Part shown: one piece after another, positions 43,441 through 52,534 of the stretch
Layout of the letters: each line of letters begins with the position of its first letter
Position numbering within the stretch: the first letter of the stretch is position 1
Assembly (NCBI RefSeq): GCF_001307105.1
Contig: NZ_LGYN01000028.1
Location: forward strand, 1-64,000
Source of the DNA: Bacillus australimaris
GTDB taxonomy: Bacteria; Bacillota; Bacilli; Bacillales; Bacillaceae
DNA length: 64,000 nucleotides
Direction: 5' to 3'
The notes under the pieces: generated by a model
Databases searched by the model: none
What the model was told of the DNA's origin: nothing
What the model saw: the letters and a program-made list of their open reading frames with translations, nothing else
Position numbers and translations under genes: made by a program

Positions 43441-44997
43441 CTAAGGCATATACACAGCATGCTTTATTACAGGTAGTAATCCGTCTCCACGGGGTTTACT
43501 AAATATTAATTCCCAATTTCCTATCTTCATAATTTCTTCATATTTAATTCCTTGCTTAGCAGCATTGTTAACAGAGCTTTGGAAACTTGACAATAAAGTT
43601 TGGCTATTTATCGGCATACCATGTGTAGTTGCATCTCTTGTTATATACTCAACCATATGTTTTGTTCCATTCGGATGTACCCAAAATTTCCCATTTGATG
43701 TTGCTAATTCAAATGATTTTGGGATTTTTGTACCTTCATAATGTGGTTGAGTAATTTTAATATTTCTCCACACTGTACCATTATCTCCATTTTTAACAGC
43801 ACTCTTAACTCCCATCTTCCCATGAAACCCTTTCGCCCCAAACGGCAAAAGCATCCCCAGCGCCGCGTTCATACTTGCTTCCTGCTGTTCTTTCGAGACC
43901 TTATTCCCAAACATGTCTCGGCCTGTAATCGCTTCGCTGAAGCCATTGGTTGCGGTGAGGCCATATAAACCTTTTTGAGATGTTTTTAGGGCGTCAAAGG
44001 ACTTTTGGGATGTCTTGTAAACGTCAACTGCCTTGATTGCCGCTGATGTAGCTTGGGTCGTTTTGTAGACGGCTTTTCCCCCTTTGAAAATGCGGCCTGC
44101 CCAGCCGACGATAGGGATATAACCCGCTGCTGCCATGCTGCCTGCGGCGACTCGCTGTCCTGTGGTGAGTTCTTCACCTGTGATTGGGTCGACGCCTGTT
44201 GCGGCGCGTTTTGCATCGTTTACACCTGTCAGCTCATTGACAATATTTCCGCCATAATCGAGTGCTTTTTCATACCAAGGACGATTGGCGAGGGCTTCTT
44301 GTTCCTTTGCGATCTCGCGGGCTTCTTCTTGTTCTTTTTTGATTTTTAGATATTCAGAAGTTTGCTTTTCAATATCGCTTTTTGCCTTGTAGATTTCGCT
44401 ATTTTGATACGCTTTCTTGTCAAAATTCATAGGCGAAATTGCTTTTCCATCATTTGTCGCATTCATCATTTCAGCGTACAATGCCATTGTAGCCTGCTGC
44501 TCCGTCTCTGACAAAGCATATTCATCTTTTAAATTTTGGTCGAGTTCTATTAAGTCTTTTATCGTTTTTTTTCGTTCATCTTCGGCATCGGCTATCTTAT
44601 CTTCAAAGGTTTGGCTATCAAATACCTCTAGAGAAATGATGTCATCAATGTCTTGAAAAATCGTTTTGAGTGCCTTTTTTTGATCCTTTACAATGCTTTT
44701 GGCATTGTTGATGCCCATATGTACTGCGTTGTCTAAAAAGTGCTCTTCTACAAAGGTATCGCCGCCAAAGTTTGTATCATCAAGTGTCCCAGAAACACCT
44801 TCATGAAAGGCTTTTTGCTTATCAATAAAGCTGATAAACATGTCTACATTTCCAGCTAGCTCTTTATAAAAGCTTTTAATATTATCGGCGCCTTTTCCAG
44901 TGAAATCATCACCAAGGTTTGCCACACCTTGTAATGCTTTTTTTAAATCTATCATATGTTCGCGGAGTTCCTGATAGTGTTTTGCCCTTGTATCCAT
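43441..44997 (-). CDS. LXG-domain polymorphic toxin, solitary, with unassigned C-terminal toxin domain
   Basis: The 518-residue frame has the N-terminal LXG targeting domain (about 1-200, GKGADNIKSFYKELAG), a coiled-coil linker (205-235), the pre-toxin TG segment (TGVDPITGEELTTGQR, 265-290) and hydrophobic AAGYIPIVGWAGR. A C-terminal domain of about 115 residues follows (HPNGTKHMVEYITRDAT ... NWELIFSKPRGDGLLPV). LXG proteins leave through the ESX/Yuk secretion system. Conserved LXG residues KILDAKALTSA continue in frame upstream of the ATG, to a CTG at 45036 with GGAGGG 11 bases before it, so the true start may be there. Confidence 0.85.
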   Translation of the reverse strand: MDTRAKHYQELREHMIDLKKALQGVANLGDDFTGKGADNIKSFYKELAGNVDMFISFIDKQKAFHEGVSGTLDDTNFGGDTFVEEHFLDNAVHMGINNAKSIVKDQKKALKTIFQDIDDIISLEVFDSQTFEDKIADAEDERKKTIKDLIELDQNLKDEYALSETEQQATMALYAEMMNATNDGKAISPMNFDKKAYQNSEIYKAKSDIEKQTSEYLKIKKEQEEAREIAKEQEALANRPWYEKALDYGGNIVNELTGVNDAKRAATGVDPITGEELTTGQRVAAGSMAAAGYIPIVGWAGRIFKGGKAVYKTTQATSAAIKAVDVYKTSQKSFDALKTSQKGLYGLTATNGFSEAITGRDMFGNKVSKEQQEASMNAALGMLLPFGAKGFHGKMGVKSAVKNGDNGTVWRNIKITQPHYEGTKIPKSFELATSNGKFWVHPNGTKHMVEYITRDATTHGMPINSQTLLSSFQSSVNNAAKQGIKYEEIMKIGNWELIFSKPRGDGLLPVIKHAVYMP

Positions 44998-45186
44998 GGC
45001 ACTTGTTAGTGCTTTTGCATCAAGTATCTTACCCAGAAGAAGTCACTCCCTCCATTATTGATCATGAAGTCTATTTTACCTTTCTCACCGCATTGGAAAA
45101 ATAGTCTTTAAGTTACAAAAATACCTTCCATATATCTTTAGAGGGGATAAAACAAGTGACAATTGAAATAATTTTCCCTTTCATCA

Positions 45187-45222
45187 CAAAAAAGTCAGTC
45201 CTCTTTTAGAGAACCGACTACA
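45187..45222 (-). terminator. Terminator of ydaP
   Basis: On the minus strand AGTCGGTTCTC and GAGGACTGACT pair with two mismatches, followed by six T. The rest of the 45065-45186 gap shows no gene; no small LXG partner genes precede the toxin. Confidence 0.75.
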
Positions 45223-45228
45223 TTTTGT

Positions 45229-46950
45229 TTAGAAAAACCGTTTTAAACTTTTCTTGAGTGGAGGAATATCCAACTCACCTTTTTCAAAGAATTTTTTCAG
45301 TAAGTACTTACTAAATCCTGCTGCTTGTGTGTACGTAATTTTACCAGGTAACGGCGGTTCATTTGTGACTGCAACATCAATAATGACGGGTTTATCTGAT
45401 TGAAGTGCTGTATCAAAAGCTGGAGCTAGTTCTTCATGTGACGACACTGAGATTCCTTTTCCGCCACATGCTTCTGCAAACTTAGCAAAATCAATACCTT
45501 CTAGCTCTATGCCATAATTGATGTTTCCTTTCACCTGTTGTTCATATTCAATCATTCCAAGGTTGTTGTTATTTAAGATCACAACAACGATCGGCAGCTT
45601 ATATTTTACCGCTGTCACAAAATCTTGCATGACCATTGTGAAGCCTCCATCACCACAGACAGCAATCGCTTGGCGATTCGGTTCATTTAATTTAGCAGAG
45701 ATCGCTCCAGGCAAGCCGCAGCCCATCGTGGCAAGCCAGCTGGAGATAATGAAATCCTGCTGCTTCATTTCGAAATGACGGGCCATCCAAACGGTCACAT
45801 TCCCTACATCAACAGAAAGAATAGCGTCATCTTCGACTGCTTCTTCTAATCTAGCAATGACTTGCTGCGGTTTAAGCGGCGATGTGGCAACGGATTTTTC
45901 CTTATCCATTTCCTCTCGCCATTTCATCATATGTTCAGTACAAGCTTCTAGAAAACCACGCTGCTCTTTATGTTCAATGTAGGAGGTCAGTTCATGTAAG
46001 CCACTCTTGCTGTCACTCACGATTCCCACGTCTACGGGATATCTTTTACCGATTTGATCCGGTTTAATATCCAGTTGAATGGCTGGTGTATCCTCCGGTA
46101 AGTAGTCTCTATATGGAAAGGAGGTTCCCAGCATGATTAAGAGATCACACTCTTCCATCGCTTCATATGCCGGCTTCGTTCCAATTTGGCCTAGGTTTCC
46201 TAAAAAGTATGGATGCCTGTCTGGCACAACCCCTTTTGCAGGAAGTGTGATGACGATAGGTGCAGCGGCCTTTTCTGCAAACATAAGAAGCTCTTCCTTA
46301 GCATTTCTTAATCCTTTACCTGCTAAGATGACTGGCTTCTTCGCATTGTTAATCAGCTGAGCCGCCTTTAGCAGTTGATCTTTCTTTGGCCGTACTTCTC
46401 CCTCAACATAAAGAGGAGAAGTATAAACAGGATTACGTTTAATTTTTTGAGAAAATAAGTCATCCGATACGGTGAGAACTGCCACACCTTTGTGAGTATA
46501 AGCTGCTTTAATGGCTTGATTCAATAAATCAGGCAGAGCTTCTGCTGTTTGTATCTGCTGATTAAAAACAGCGACGTCGTCAAACATCCGCTCTAATTTG
46601 ATTTCTTGAAAGGCGTCTCTCCCTACTTCAGTCGATGCAACCTGACCCGCAATCGCTAAAACGGGTGCACCATCGGCTTTTGCATCGTATAGTCCATTTA
46701 ATAAGTGGACAGCACCAGGTCCAGCGATTGATAAGCAAACACCGAGTTTACCTGTTAGTTTGGCATCAGCCGCCGCTGAAAGTGCCGCCACTTCTTCATG
46801 TCTTGTTTGTATAAATTGGATTTTGCTTGATTCATGCCTAAGCTCTTCAATCAATTCGTTTATGCTGTCGCCGGGCATTCCATAAATATGTTTCACGCCC
46901 CACTCTTCCAGTAGCGCTGTTACTTCTTTTCCTGCGGTTCTTTGCGGCAT
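45229..46950 (-). CDS. ydaP: YdaP, thiamine-diphosphate enzyme, pyruvate oxidase-like
   Basis: The 573-residue TPP enzyme (B. subtilis YdaP about 574) has the N-terminal Pyr domain with catalytic Glu (TRHEEVAALSAAADAK), a central FAD/ADP-type domain and TPP motif GDGGFTMVMQDF ... NNNNLGM. It is likely a pyruvate oxidase forming acetate or acetyl phosphate; the exact acceptor is not readable. I start at ATG 46950 with AAGGAG nine bases upstream; longer frames run into the kimA 3' region. It has its own sigma-B promoter. Confidence 0.92.
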   Translation of the reverse strand: MPQRTAGKEVTALLEEWGVKHIYGMPGDSINELIEELRHESSKIQFIQTRHEEVAALSAAADAKLTGKLGVCLSIAGPGAVHLLNGLYDAKADGAPVLAIAGQVASTEVGRDAFQEIKLERMFDDVAVFNQQIQTAEALPDLLNQAIKAAYTHKGVAVLTVSDDLFSQKIKRNPVYTSPLYVEGEVRPKKDQLLKAAQLINNAKKPVILAGKGLRNAKEELLMFAEKAAAPIVITLPAKGVVPDRHPYFLGNLGQIGTKPAYEAMEECDLLIMLGTSFPYRDYLPEDTPAIQLDIKPDQIGKRYPVDVGIVSDSKSGLHELTSYIEHKEQRGFLEACTEHMMKWREEMDKEKSVATSPLKPQQVIARLEEAVEDDAILSVDVGNVTVWMARHFEMKQQDFIISSWLATMGCGLPGAISAKLNEPNRQAIAVCGDGGFTMVMQDFVTAVKYKLPIVVVILNNNNLGMIEYEQQVKGNINYGIELEGIDFAKFAEACGGKGISVSSHEELAPAFDTALQSDKPVIIDVAVTNEPPLPGKITYTQAAGFSKYLLKKFFEKGELDIPPLKKSLKRFF

Positions 46951-46977
46951 GTGAGAAAACTCCTTTTTTCTTACTCC

Positions 46978-47003
46978 ATACCACCGCACCCTTTTGATCA
47001 AAC
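46978..47003 (-). promoter_or_regulatory. sigma-B promoter of ydaP
   Basis: On the minus strand GTTTGA (47003-46998) and TGGTAT (46983-46978) are separated by 14 bases, each one mismatch from consensus. They are about 30 bp before the RBS. B. subtilis ydaP is a known general stress gene. Confidence 0.72.
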
Positions 47004-47020
47004 GTTTCAACTTGCTTTGG

Positions 47021-48847
47021 CTACTTTTTAAAATGATATGGAAGGGTGGCGACCACAATATCCCGCTTCCATAATAGACGGAATCTTAATAAAAAGGCGG
47101 ATTGATTATGCAAGATGGTGTGCCATCTTTTTTTCGGAATAAATTGAGGCACGAGCACCATCACTTTATATTGATGCGCATTTGCTTTTGCCTCAACTGT
47201 TTCAAGAAATTTATCCAGCGGGTGAATGAGACTTCGATAGGATGAATGCAGCATCACAAGCCGCACACCGCTATTTAGTTTTTCCCAATCCTCTTCAATT
47301 TTCTTATCTTTTTCTTTATCAAAGGATACATGAACTGCTATGACTTGCTCTGATAAGGATTTAGCATATTGAACAGATTGTTCAACGACACGTGTTACAC
47401 CTGCTATCGGCACGATGACCACATTTCCTTTAATCTCAACAGGCTCTGATTCATTCAATAAACGCAGTTGTTCTCCAACAGACAGATAATGCTTTTTAAT
47501 GGAATGAAAAATCAGTAGAACAATTGGCATAAAAACAAATACTGGCCATACAAGATGGAACTTGGTCAAAATGAGAATGACAAGAACCGTGAAGGAAATC
47601 AGTGCCCCGACTATATTGATTGGCATTTTCGTTTTCCAACCCTGCGGTTTTTCACGAATCCATTTCACACACATACCGGTCTGTGACAAGGTAAATGGAA
47701 TAAATACACCGACAGCATATAGCGGAATAAGGTGTTCCGTTTTCCCATCAAACAACCAGATAAGCAGCATGGAAGCTACACCTAAAAAGATAATGCCGTT
47801 AGAATAGCCAAGTCGATCCCCTCTTACGGTAAACATACGCGGCATATATTTATCCTTTGCAAGGTTGACCGCCAATAAAGGAAAGGCGGAAAAGCCGGTA
47901 TTTGCTGCTAATATCAAAATTAAAGCTGTGACAGCCTGAATGACGTAATAGAAAAATGTACGTCCAAATGTATCTGTTGCAATTTGTGATACAACTGTTT
48001 CTTCTGGCTTTGGTGAAATGCCAAAACCAAACGCAAGCAATGTCACACCCACAAATAAAACGGCTAGTAATCCACCCATCATTAATAATGTTCTTGCTGC
48101 ATTTTGTGCAGCTGGTTTTTTAAAGGATGGAATGGTATTTGAAATGGCTTCTACTCCAGTCAGAGCAGAACAGCCAGACGAAAAAGCTTTTAATAACAGA
48201 AATAAGGTAATGCCTGATACGTGTGTACCGATCGCTGTATGTTCAGGTGCTGGCGGTACGCCTCCTGTTAATAATTTAAAGCCCCCAACTCCAATTAATA
48301 TAAGAAGTGAAAATACAAACAAGTATACGGGATATGCTAAAATCGATGCCGATTCTGTCAATCCGCGAAGGTTGAGCACCATGATCAAGATGACCAATAC
48401 AATTGAAATCAACACATGATATGGATATAGTGCTGGGAAAGCCGATGTGATGGCATCGGTACCTGCTGATATGCTCACTGCTACAGTCAAAATATAATCT
48501 ACAAGCAATGATCCACCAGCGATCAACCCTGGTTTTTCACCTAAGTTTCTGCTAGAGACGACATATGCTCCGCCGCCTTCTGGATAAGCATAAATAATCT
48601 GGCGGTAAGATAAAATTAACGCCATTAACAGAATTAATACACAACCTGCAATCGGGAGTGAGTACCAAAATGCTGCTGCACTAACGACTGAAAGAACAAT
48701 TAAGATTTGTTCTGTACCGTATGCAACTGATGACAATGCGTCTGATGATAATAACGCCAACGCTTTGATTTTTGATAGTTTTTGTTCTCCTGCTGCCTGT
48801 GATTTTAATGGTTTCCCAATTAAAATACGCTTCATCAAACTGTACAT
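47021..48847 (-). CDS. kimA: KimA, high-affinity potassium/proton symporter (YdaO)
   Basis: The 608-residue APC-superfamily protein has about 12 helices (residues 30-450) and a C-terminal cytoplasmic UspA-like domain (GNVVIVPIAGVTRVVEQSV). In B. subtilis that domain binds c-di-AMP to inhibit transport, and the transcript is stopped by a c-di-AMP riboswitch. Length equals the homologue (607). AAAGGAG lies ten bases before the ATG. Riboswitch, terminator and promoter lie upstream. Confidence 0.96.
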   Translation of the reverse strand: MYSLMKRILIGKPLKSQAAGEQKLSKIKALALLSSDALSSVAYGTEQILIVLSVVSAAAFWYSLPIAGCVLILLMALILSYRQIIYAYPEGGGAYVVSSRNLGEKPGLIAGGSLLVDYILTVAVSISAGTDAITSAFPALYPYHVLISIVLVILIMVLNLRGLTESASILAYPVYLFVFSLLILIGVGGFKLLTGGVPPAPEHTAIGTHVSGITLFLLLKAFSSGCSALTGVEAISNTIPSFKKPAAQNAARTLLMMGGLLAVLFVGVTLLAFGFGISPKPEETVVSQIATDTFGRTFFYYVIQAVTALILILAANTGFSAFPLLAVNLAKDKYMPRMFTVRGDRLGYSNGIIFLGVASMLLIWLFDGKTEHLIPLYAVGVFIPFTLSQTGMCVKWIREKPQGWKTKMPINIVGALISFTVLVILILTKFHLVWPVFVFMPIVLLIFHSIKKHYLSVGEQLRLLNESEPVEIKGNVVIVPIAGVTRVVEQSVQYAKSLSEQVIAVHVSFDKEKDKKIEEDWEKLNSGVRLVMLHSSYRSLIHPLDKFLETVEAKANAHQYKVMVLVPQFIPKKRWHTILHNQSAFLLRFRLLWKRDIVVATLPYHFKK

Positions 48848-48901
48848 GTGATGCCCGCTCCTTTAATGTCAAACGAATTAAGTTACAAAAGATGGATCGC
48901 C

Positions 48902-48936
48902 AAAAAGACACAGAGGCAATAGAATGCCCCTGTGCC
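48902..48936 (-). terminator. Riboswitch expression-platform terminator before kimA
   Basis: On the minus strand GGCACAGGGGCA and TGCCTCTGTGTC form a 12-bp stem with two G-U pairs, followed by five T, 55 bp before the kimA start. Confidence 0.9.
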
Positions 48937-48964
48937 TATTCTTTAGATCACAGGTTGGTCTTTG

Positions 48965-49096
48965 CTCTCTTTAACGCTTACGAGGTTAGCTGACGGATTC
49001 GGGCGCATGAGACTTTGCCCTACCTAAAAAGGATTCACCCCATGTGGTGTCTTGCACCACTAATGGTTCCCCCGCTCATCGAAATGATTCAGCGAT
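48965..49096 (-). promoter_or_regulatory. c-di-AMP riboswitch (ydaO element) before kimA
   Basis: On the minus strand the element runs CGCTGAATC, GCGGGGGAACCA, GGGGTGAATC, GTCAGCTAACCTCG, AAGCG. This is the ydaO leader itself by gene context. The TAGTGGTGC/GCACCAC-type stem (about 49044-49061) is a variable arm. It shares the conserved blocks with the element at 32031-32150. Confidence 0.95.
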
Positions 49097-49114
49097 TGGT
49101 CTTTTATAAAAGAG

Positions 49115-49143
49115 ATCATACTCCCGTTTGACACCAAAGTAAA
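49115..49143 (-). promoter_or_regulatory. sigma-A promoter of the kimA riboswitch transcript
   Basis: On the minus strand TTTACT (49143-49138) and TATGAT (49120-49115) are separated by 17 bases, just ahead of the aptamer. Confidence 0.75.
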
Positions 49144-49173
49144 GACATTTTTTCACGGTCTTTTGATCGTTTA

Positions 49174-51261
49174 TCAATCAGTCTTTTTGCGGTTTTTTCG
49201 TACAAAATAAACAATCATCACAGCCACAAAAATGATCAACACAGCGATACATGCAAAGTAAATCCAAGAATCTCCGAGGCCTTGCTTTTCACTTTTTCCG
49301 GAATCATTTTTTGTGCTGTTGACCGTTTGATGATTGGTGAACATGTCTTTGTTTTTGCTCTCTATTGCAACTGTTGCCGTCTCCGTATTTGTTTGCAGGA
49401 AATGAATCACTTCCTTTGAAAGATCAGCTTCAGCTGCATTCATGCCTGAAAAGACGGTCATTGGCTGTTCTTTATTCCATACAGATGGCTGCGTCCATAC
49501 AAGACGAGCAGTCGTTTCGTTAATCATGCCAAAGGAAGATACATCATATTGATCCTTTTTCGCTGGCACGATGAGGTCGTCTGCTTTTTCCTTTAAAAGA
49601 GAGAACGTTTGGATTCCCCCAATGAAAATGAGAGAGTGATTTTTCAATTGTTCATCTGTCACATTTGATGCTTTAATCAATTGATATTGAGCAGCTTCTG
49701 GCTCACTAAATGATTCTGTCAGCATGGCCATTTGATTGATTGTTTCTTGTTTGATTTGATCTGGCATGATGATCAATGTTTTTCCTTGGTTCGTTTTTGA
49801 TGTGAAAGGAAGCGGCCATGCAGATAAATCCGGTGTATCACTAGTCGTTCCTTCTGGTATTTGAAGAGAGCTGTTCTTATCAATGTAAATCCAGCCTTCT
49901 TCATCCGTATGTCTGCAGGATTCCATGTTTTTAAAACCCGTTGTGACAAATTGTAAATCAATATATTCGTTCTTTTGAAGTACTTGTGAATCTACTGGAA
50001 TTGACACATGATAGAATCCATTCTCATCTTTGTTTCCTAGTTTTGTTAACGGTACGTCGTGTGGTTCGTTATTGATCATGACTGTTAAGCGTTCAGCTTT
50101 GTCTGCTGTATCAGATTTTTTAAATGTTAGATTTAATTTTGCACCTGATTTTTGGTTAGCAATCAATGCTTTCGGATAATAGAAATGATCAGATGCTGTC
50201 TTTTTGGTTCCAACTGTGACATCATCTCCACCAAAATCTTTTAAGCGAATATGATGAGATGGTTTAGATGCTGTAGCTGTAACCTTTTGAAGCAGCAAAT
50301 CCGTCCCAGTGAGTTGACCCGTCAGTTCTGGTTGAGTTAGGACATTGATTTTTTCAGCAATGGTCTTTGGCTGTTCAGCAGTAATAAATAGAATAGGCTG
50401 TTCTTTTTTCTTTGCTGTCAAGGTTCTCAATGCTAACGTGAGATGATTGCTTTCTGTTTTAACTCCCGCAGCCTGCTCGATCGATTTTACTCGTCCATCC
50501 CAGTTTCCTTTTGCTCCCACAGCAATGGTTGGATGTGCAATTTGCTTGAGGTCCTTTTCTTGGACGAGTTTGAGGTCCGCTTGAGGGTCTTTATTTTTCA
50601 ACGTACGGTATACTTTCATAGCCGCTTCTAATTCAGCTGCTTCCGGTGAATTTGGAATTACGATATCTGTTTGTTCCTTCTGATCACCTGTTTGAATGAA
50701 AGGTGAAGGGAAGCTGTCTAACGTCACGTCTTTCGTTTGAGCTCCTTTGAATGCCAGTTCACTTTCAGGATATACTTTCAGCCAATTGGCAGGTGTCTCT
50801 TGGTTGATACACACACCTTCTTTTAGCACACCATAAAATGCGAGCTGAATTTGATGAGATCCTTTTTTCAATTGCGCTTTGGTCAATTTGATCTGCATCG
50901 ATTTCTTTTGATTTTTTCCTGATACGAGAATGGTCTTTACAATCTCTCCATCAATCATGACTGTGAATGACGATGGAGAAATGAGTAATGGTGAAGCCTC
51001 TATATTCAATGTCAGGGTGCTGGACTCTACTTTTTCTTTCTCTATCTGATAGGAAAATTCAGTACGGTCTTCTTGTCCATACAAGGTCACCACATCTTCT
51101 GATAAATGCTGCGTTTCGGTTTGACTTCCTTTTGATGAGCGAATCCAATCGTCCTTCACTTGTACACGATTTGATTGCGCCATTGCTTGACCTGCCATGA
51201 AAAAAGGCTGAATGGCAAGGGATATCGTCAATATAAAAATCATCCATTTTACCGATTTCAA
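49174..51261 (-). CDS. ydaN: YdaN, BcsB-like extracellular polysaccharide synthase subunit
   Basis: The 695-residue protein has an N-terminal signal peptide ending QAMAQ, a large extracellular part of the cellulose synthase regulatory subunit (BcsB-like) type and one C-terminal membrane helix (about 665-687) followed by RKNRKK. It would scaffold the nascent glycan at the membrane with the glycosyltransferase YdaM. TTG start, RBS modest. Last gene of ydaJKLMN. Confidence 0.9.
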   Translation of the reverse strand: MKSVKWMIFILTISLAIQPFFMAGQAMAQSNRVQVKDDWIRSSKGSQTETQHLSEDVVTLYGQEDRTEFSYQIEKEKVESSTLTLNIEASPLLISPSSFTVMIDGEIVKTILVSGKNQKKSMQIKLTKAQLKKGSHQIQLAFYGVLKEGVCINQETPANWLKVYPESELAFKGAQTKDVTLDSFPSPFIQTGDQKEQTDIVIPNSPEAAELEAAMKVYRTLKNKDPQADLKLVQEKDLKQIAHPTIAVGAKGNWDGRVKSIEQAAGVKTESNHLTLALRTLTAKKKEQPILFITAEQPKTIAEKINVLTQPELTGQLTGTDLLLQKVTATASKPSHHIRLKDFGGDDVTVGTKKTASDHFYYPKALIANQKSGAKLNLTFKKSDTADKAERLTVMINNEPHDVPLTKLGNKDENGFYHVSIPVDSQVLQKNEYIDLQFVTTGFKNMESCRHTDEEGWIYIDKNSSLQIPEGTTSDTPDLSAWPLPFTSKTNQGKTLIIMPDQIKQETINQMAMLTESFSEPEAAQYQLIKASNVTDEQLKNHSLIFIGGIQTFSLLKEKADDLIVPAKKDQYDVSSFGMINETTARLVWTQPSVWNKEQPMTVFSGMNAAEADLSKEVIHFLQTNTETATVAIESKNKDMFTNHQTVNSTKNDSGKSEKQGLGDSWIYFACIAVLIIFVAVMIVYFVRKNRKKTD

Positions 51262-51265
51262 TTTG

Positions 51266-52534
51266 TCACCCGCTTTTCTTTTGTTGTTGATCGTAACGCT
51301 CGGTTTTGTACCATTTTACTTCTTGTTTCAATAAACGGCTCTTTGCCTCTACACATAAGGAGTACACGACAAGCGCAATCCACACTTGAGAATAGGTAAA
51401 GTACATGAGGACCACAATGAGAATATTTTGTTTGGTGAGCTCTGTTTTCTCAATACTCAATGTAATCATCACTTCTGTTAGAAAGAGGAAGAAGGCCAAT
51501 CCCCACAGGATTAGCGCAACCGCTCCTACAGATAAGTGAAGGTCAACAAATAGGTTGACGATAAAGATCCCATTTGAGAGCAAAACACCGAAGAAAAATA
51601 AGAAATACGTAAAGAAGAAATAAAACAAATCGAAAATCATTCGTTTTCGTTTCAGCTTCATAAACTGCCTTAGAAATTTGAGAACAACGTATTGGTTGCC
51701 TCGAGCCCAGCGTGTTCTTTGCCGCCACCAGACCTTCCACGTCTCAGGCTCTTGTTCCCATGTGATAGCAGCCGGGAAAAATCGAATGACATAGCCAAGG
51801 TTATAGACACGAATCGTTAATTCGGTGTCCTCAGCCAACGCATGGGCATCCCAGCCGCCAAGCTCTTCTAAAATGTGCCGGCGGATGGCAAAGTTGGTGC
51901 CTGGTATGGTCGCAATGCCAAACCACTTCCATCTTCCGCCCTGAGCCATCCATTGGAAGCAGATGGTCTCAATATTAATAAATTTGGTCAGTAGGTTTTT
52001 AGCTGCATTGATCACTCTGAATTTCCCGACAACCGCTCCTGCCTTTGGGTCATTCAATAACCCAAGAACCAAATGATAGACGGCCTTTTGTTCAGGCATG
52101 TTATCTGCATCGTATACGCAGATGACCTCTCCTGTTGAAGCCTTCAAGCCTTCATTCAATGCAGTGGATTTTCCCTTCCCTGCAAAAGGCGGCTTCGTTT
52201 CAATCATATGGACATAATCATATTGCTCACTGAATGATTGCACGATGTCTCCTGTGCCATCAGAGGAATTGTCATTAATCACAATGATTTCAAGGAGGTG
52301 TTTCGGATAGGATAGCTGGACCATCGCTTTTAGTGTTTGCCGTATGACGACTTCTTCATTATGAGCAGGAATCAGTATACTGACGGTCGGTAGCTCTTTC
52401 CCTTGTTTTGTCCATTTAGGCAGCACTTTTTCGTAGGTCAGATAGTGCTGAAAGCCGCCCTGCATGAGAAACATGTGGTATAGGAGCATGATCCAAATCA
52501 GTATTAATGAAAGATAAAATAAGACATCAGCCAC
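51266..52534 (-). CDS. ydaM: YdaM, family 2 glycosyltransferase
   Basis: The 422-residue processive GT2 enzyme has the nucleotide-sugar motif DADN (VCVYDADNMPEQ), catalytic TED-like EDTELTIRV and QRTRW (processivity motif). Hydrophobic helices lie at the N terminus and around residues 290-390. Together with YdaN it resembles a BcsA-BcsB pair. The product is an unidentified exopolysaccharide. GTG start; it overlaps ydaL by 8 bp. Confidence 0.94.
   Translation of the reverse strand: MADVLFYLSLILIWIMLLYHMFLMQGGFQHYLTYEKVLPKWTKQGKELPTVSILIPAHNEEVVIRQTLKAMVQLSYPKHLLEIIVINDNSSDGTGDIVQSFSEQYDYVHMIETKPPFAGKGKSTALNEGLKASTGEVICVYDADNMPEQKAVYHLVLGLLNDPKAGAVVGKFRVINAAKNLLTKFINIETICFQWMAQGGRWKWFGIATIPGTNFAIRRHILEELGGWDAHALAEDTELTIRVYNLGYVIRFFPAAITWEQEPETWKVWWRQRTRWARGNQYVVLKFLRQFMKLKRKRMIFDLFYFFFTYFLFFFGVLLSNGIFIVNLFVDLHLSVGAVALILWGLAFFLFLTEVMITLSIEKTELTKQNILIVVLMYFTYSQVWIALVVYSLCVEAKSRLLKQEVKWYKTERYDQQQKKSG

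Noticed and set aside
42120..45060. Prophage or integrated element around the LXG toxin
   Set aside because: No integrase, terminase, transposase or att-like direct repeats seen; only a small accessory island.
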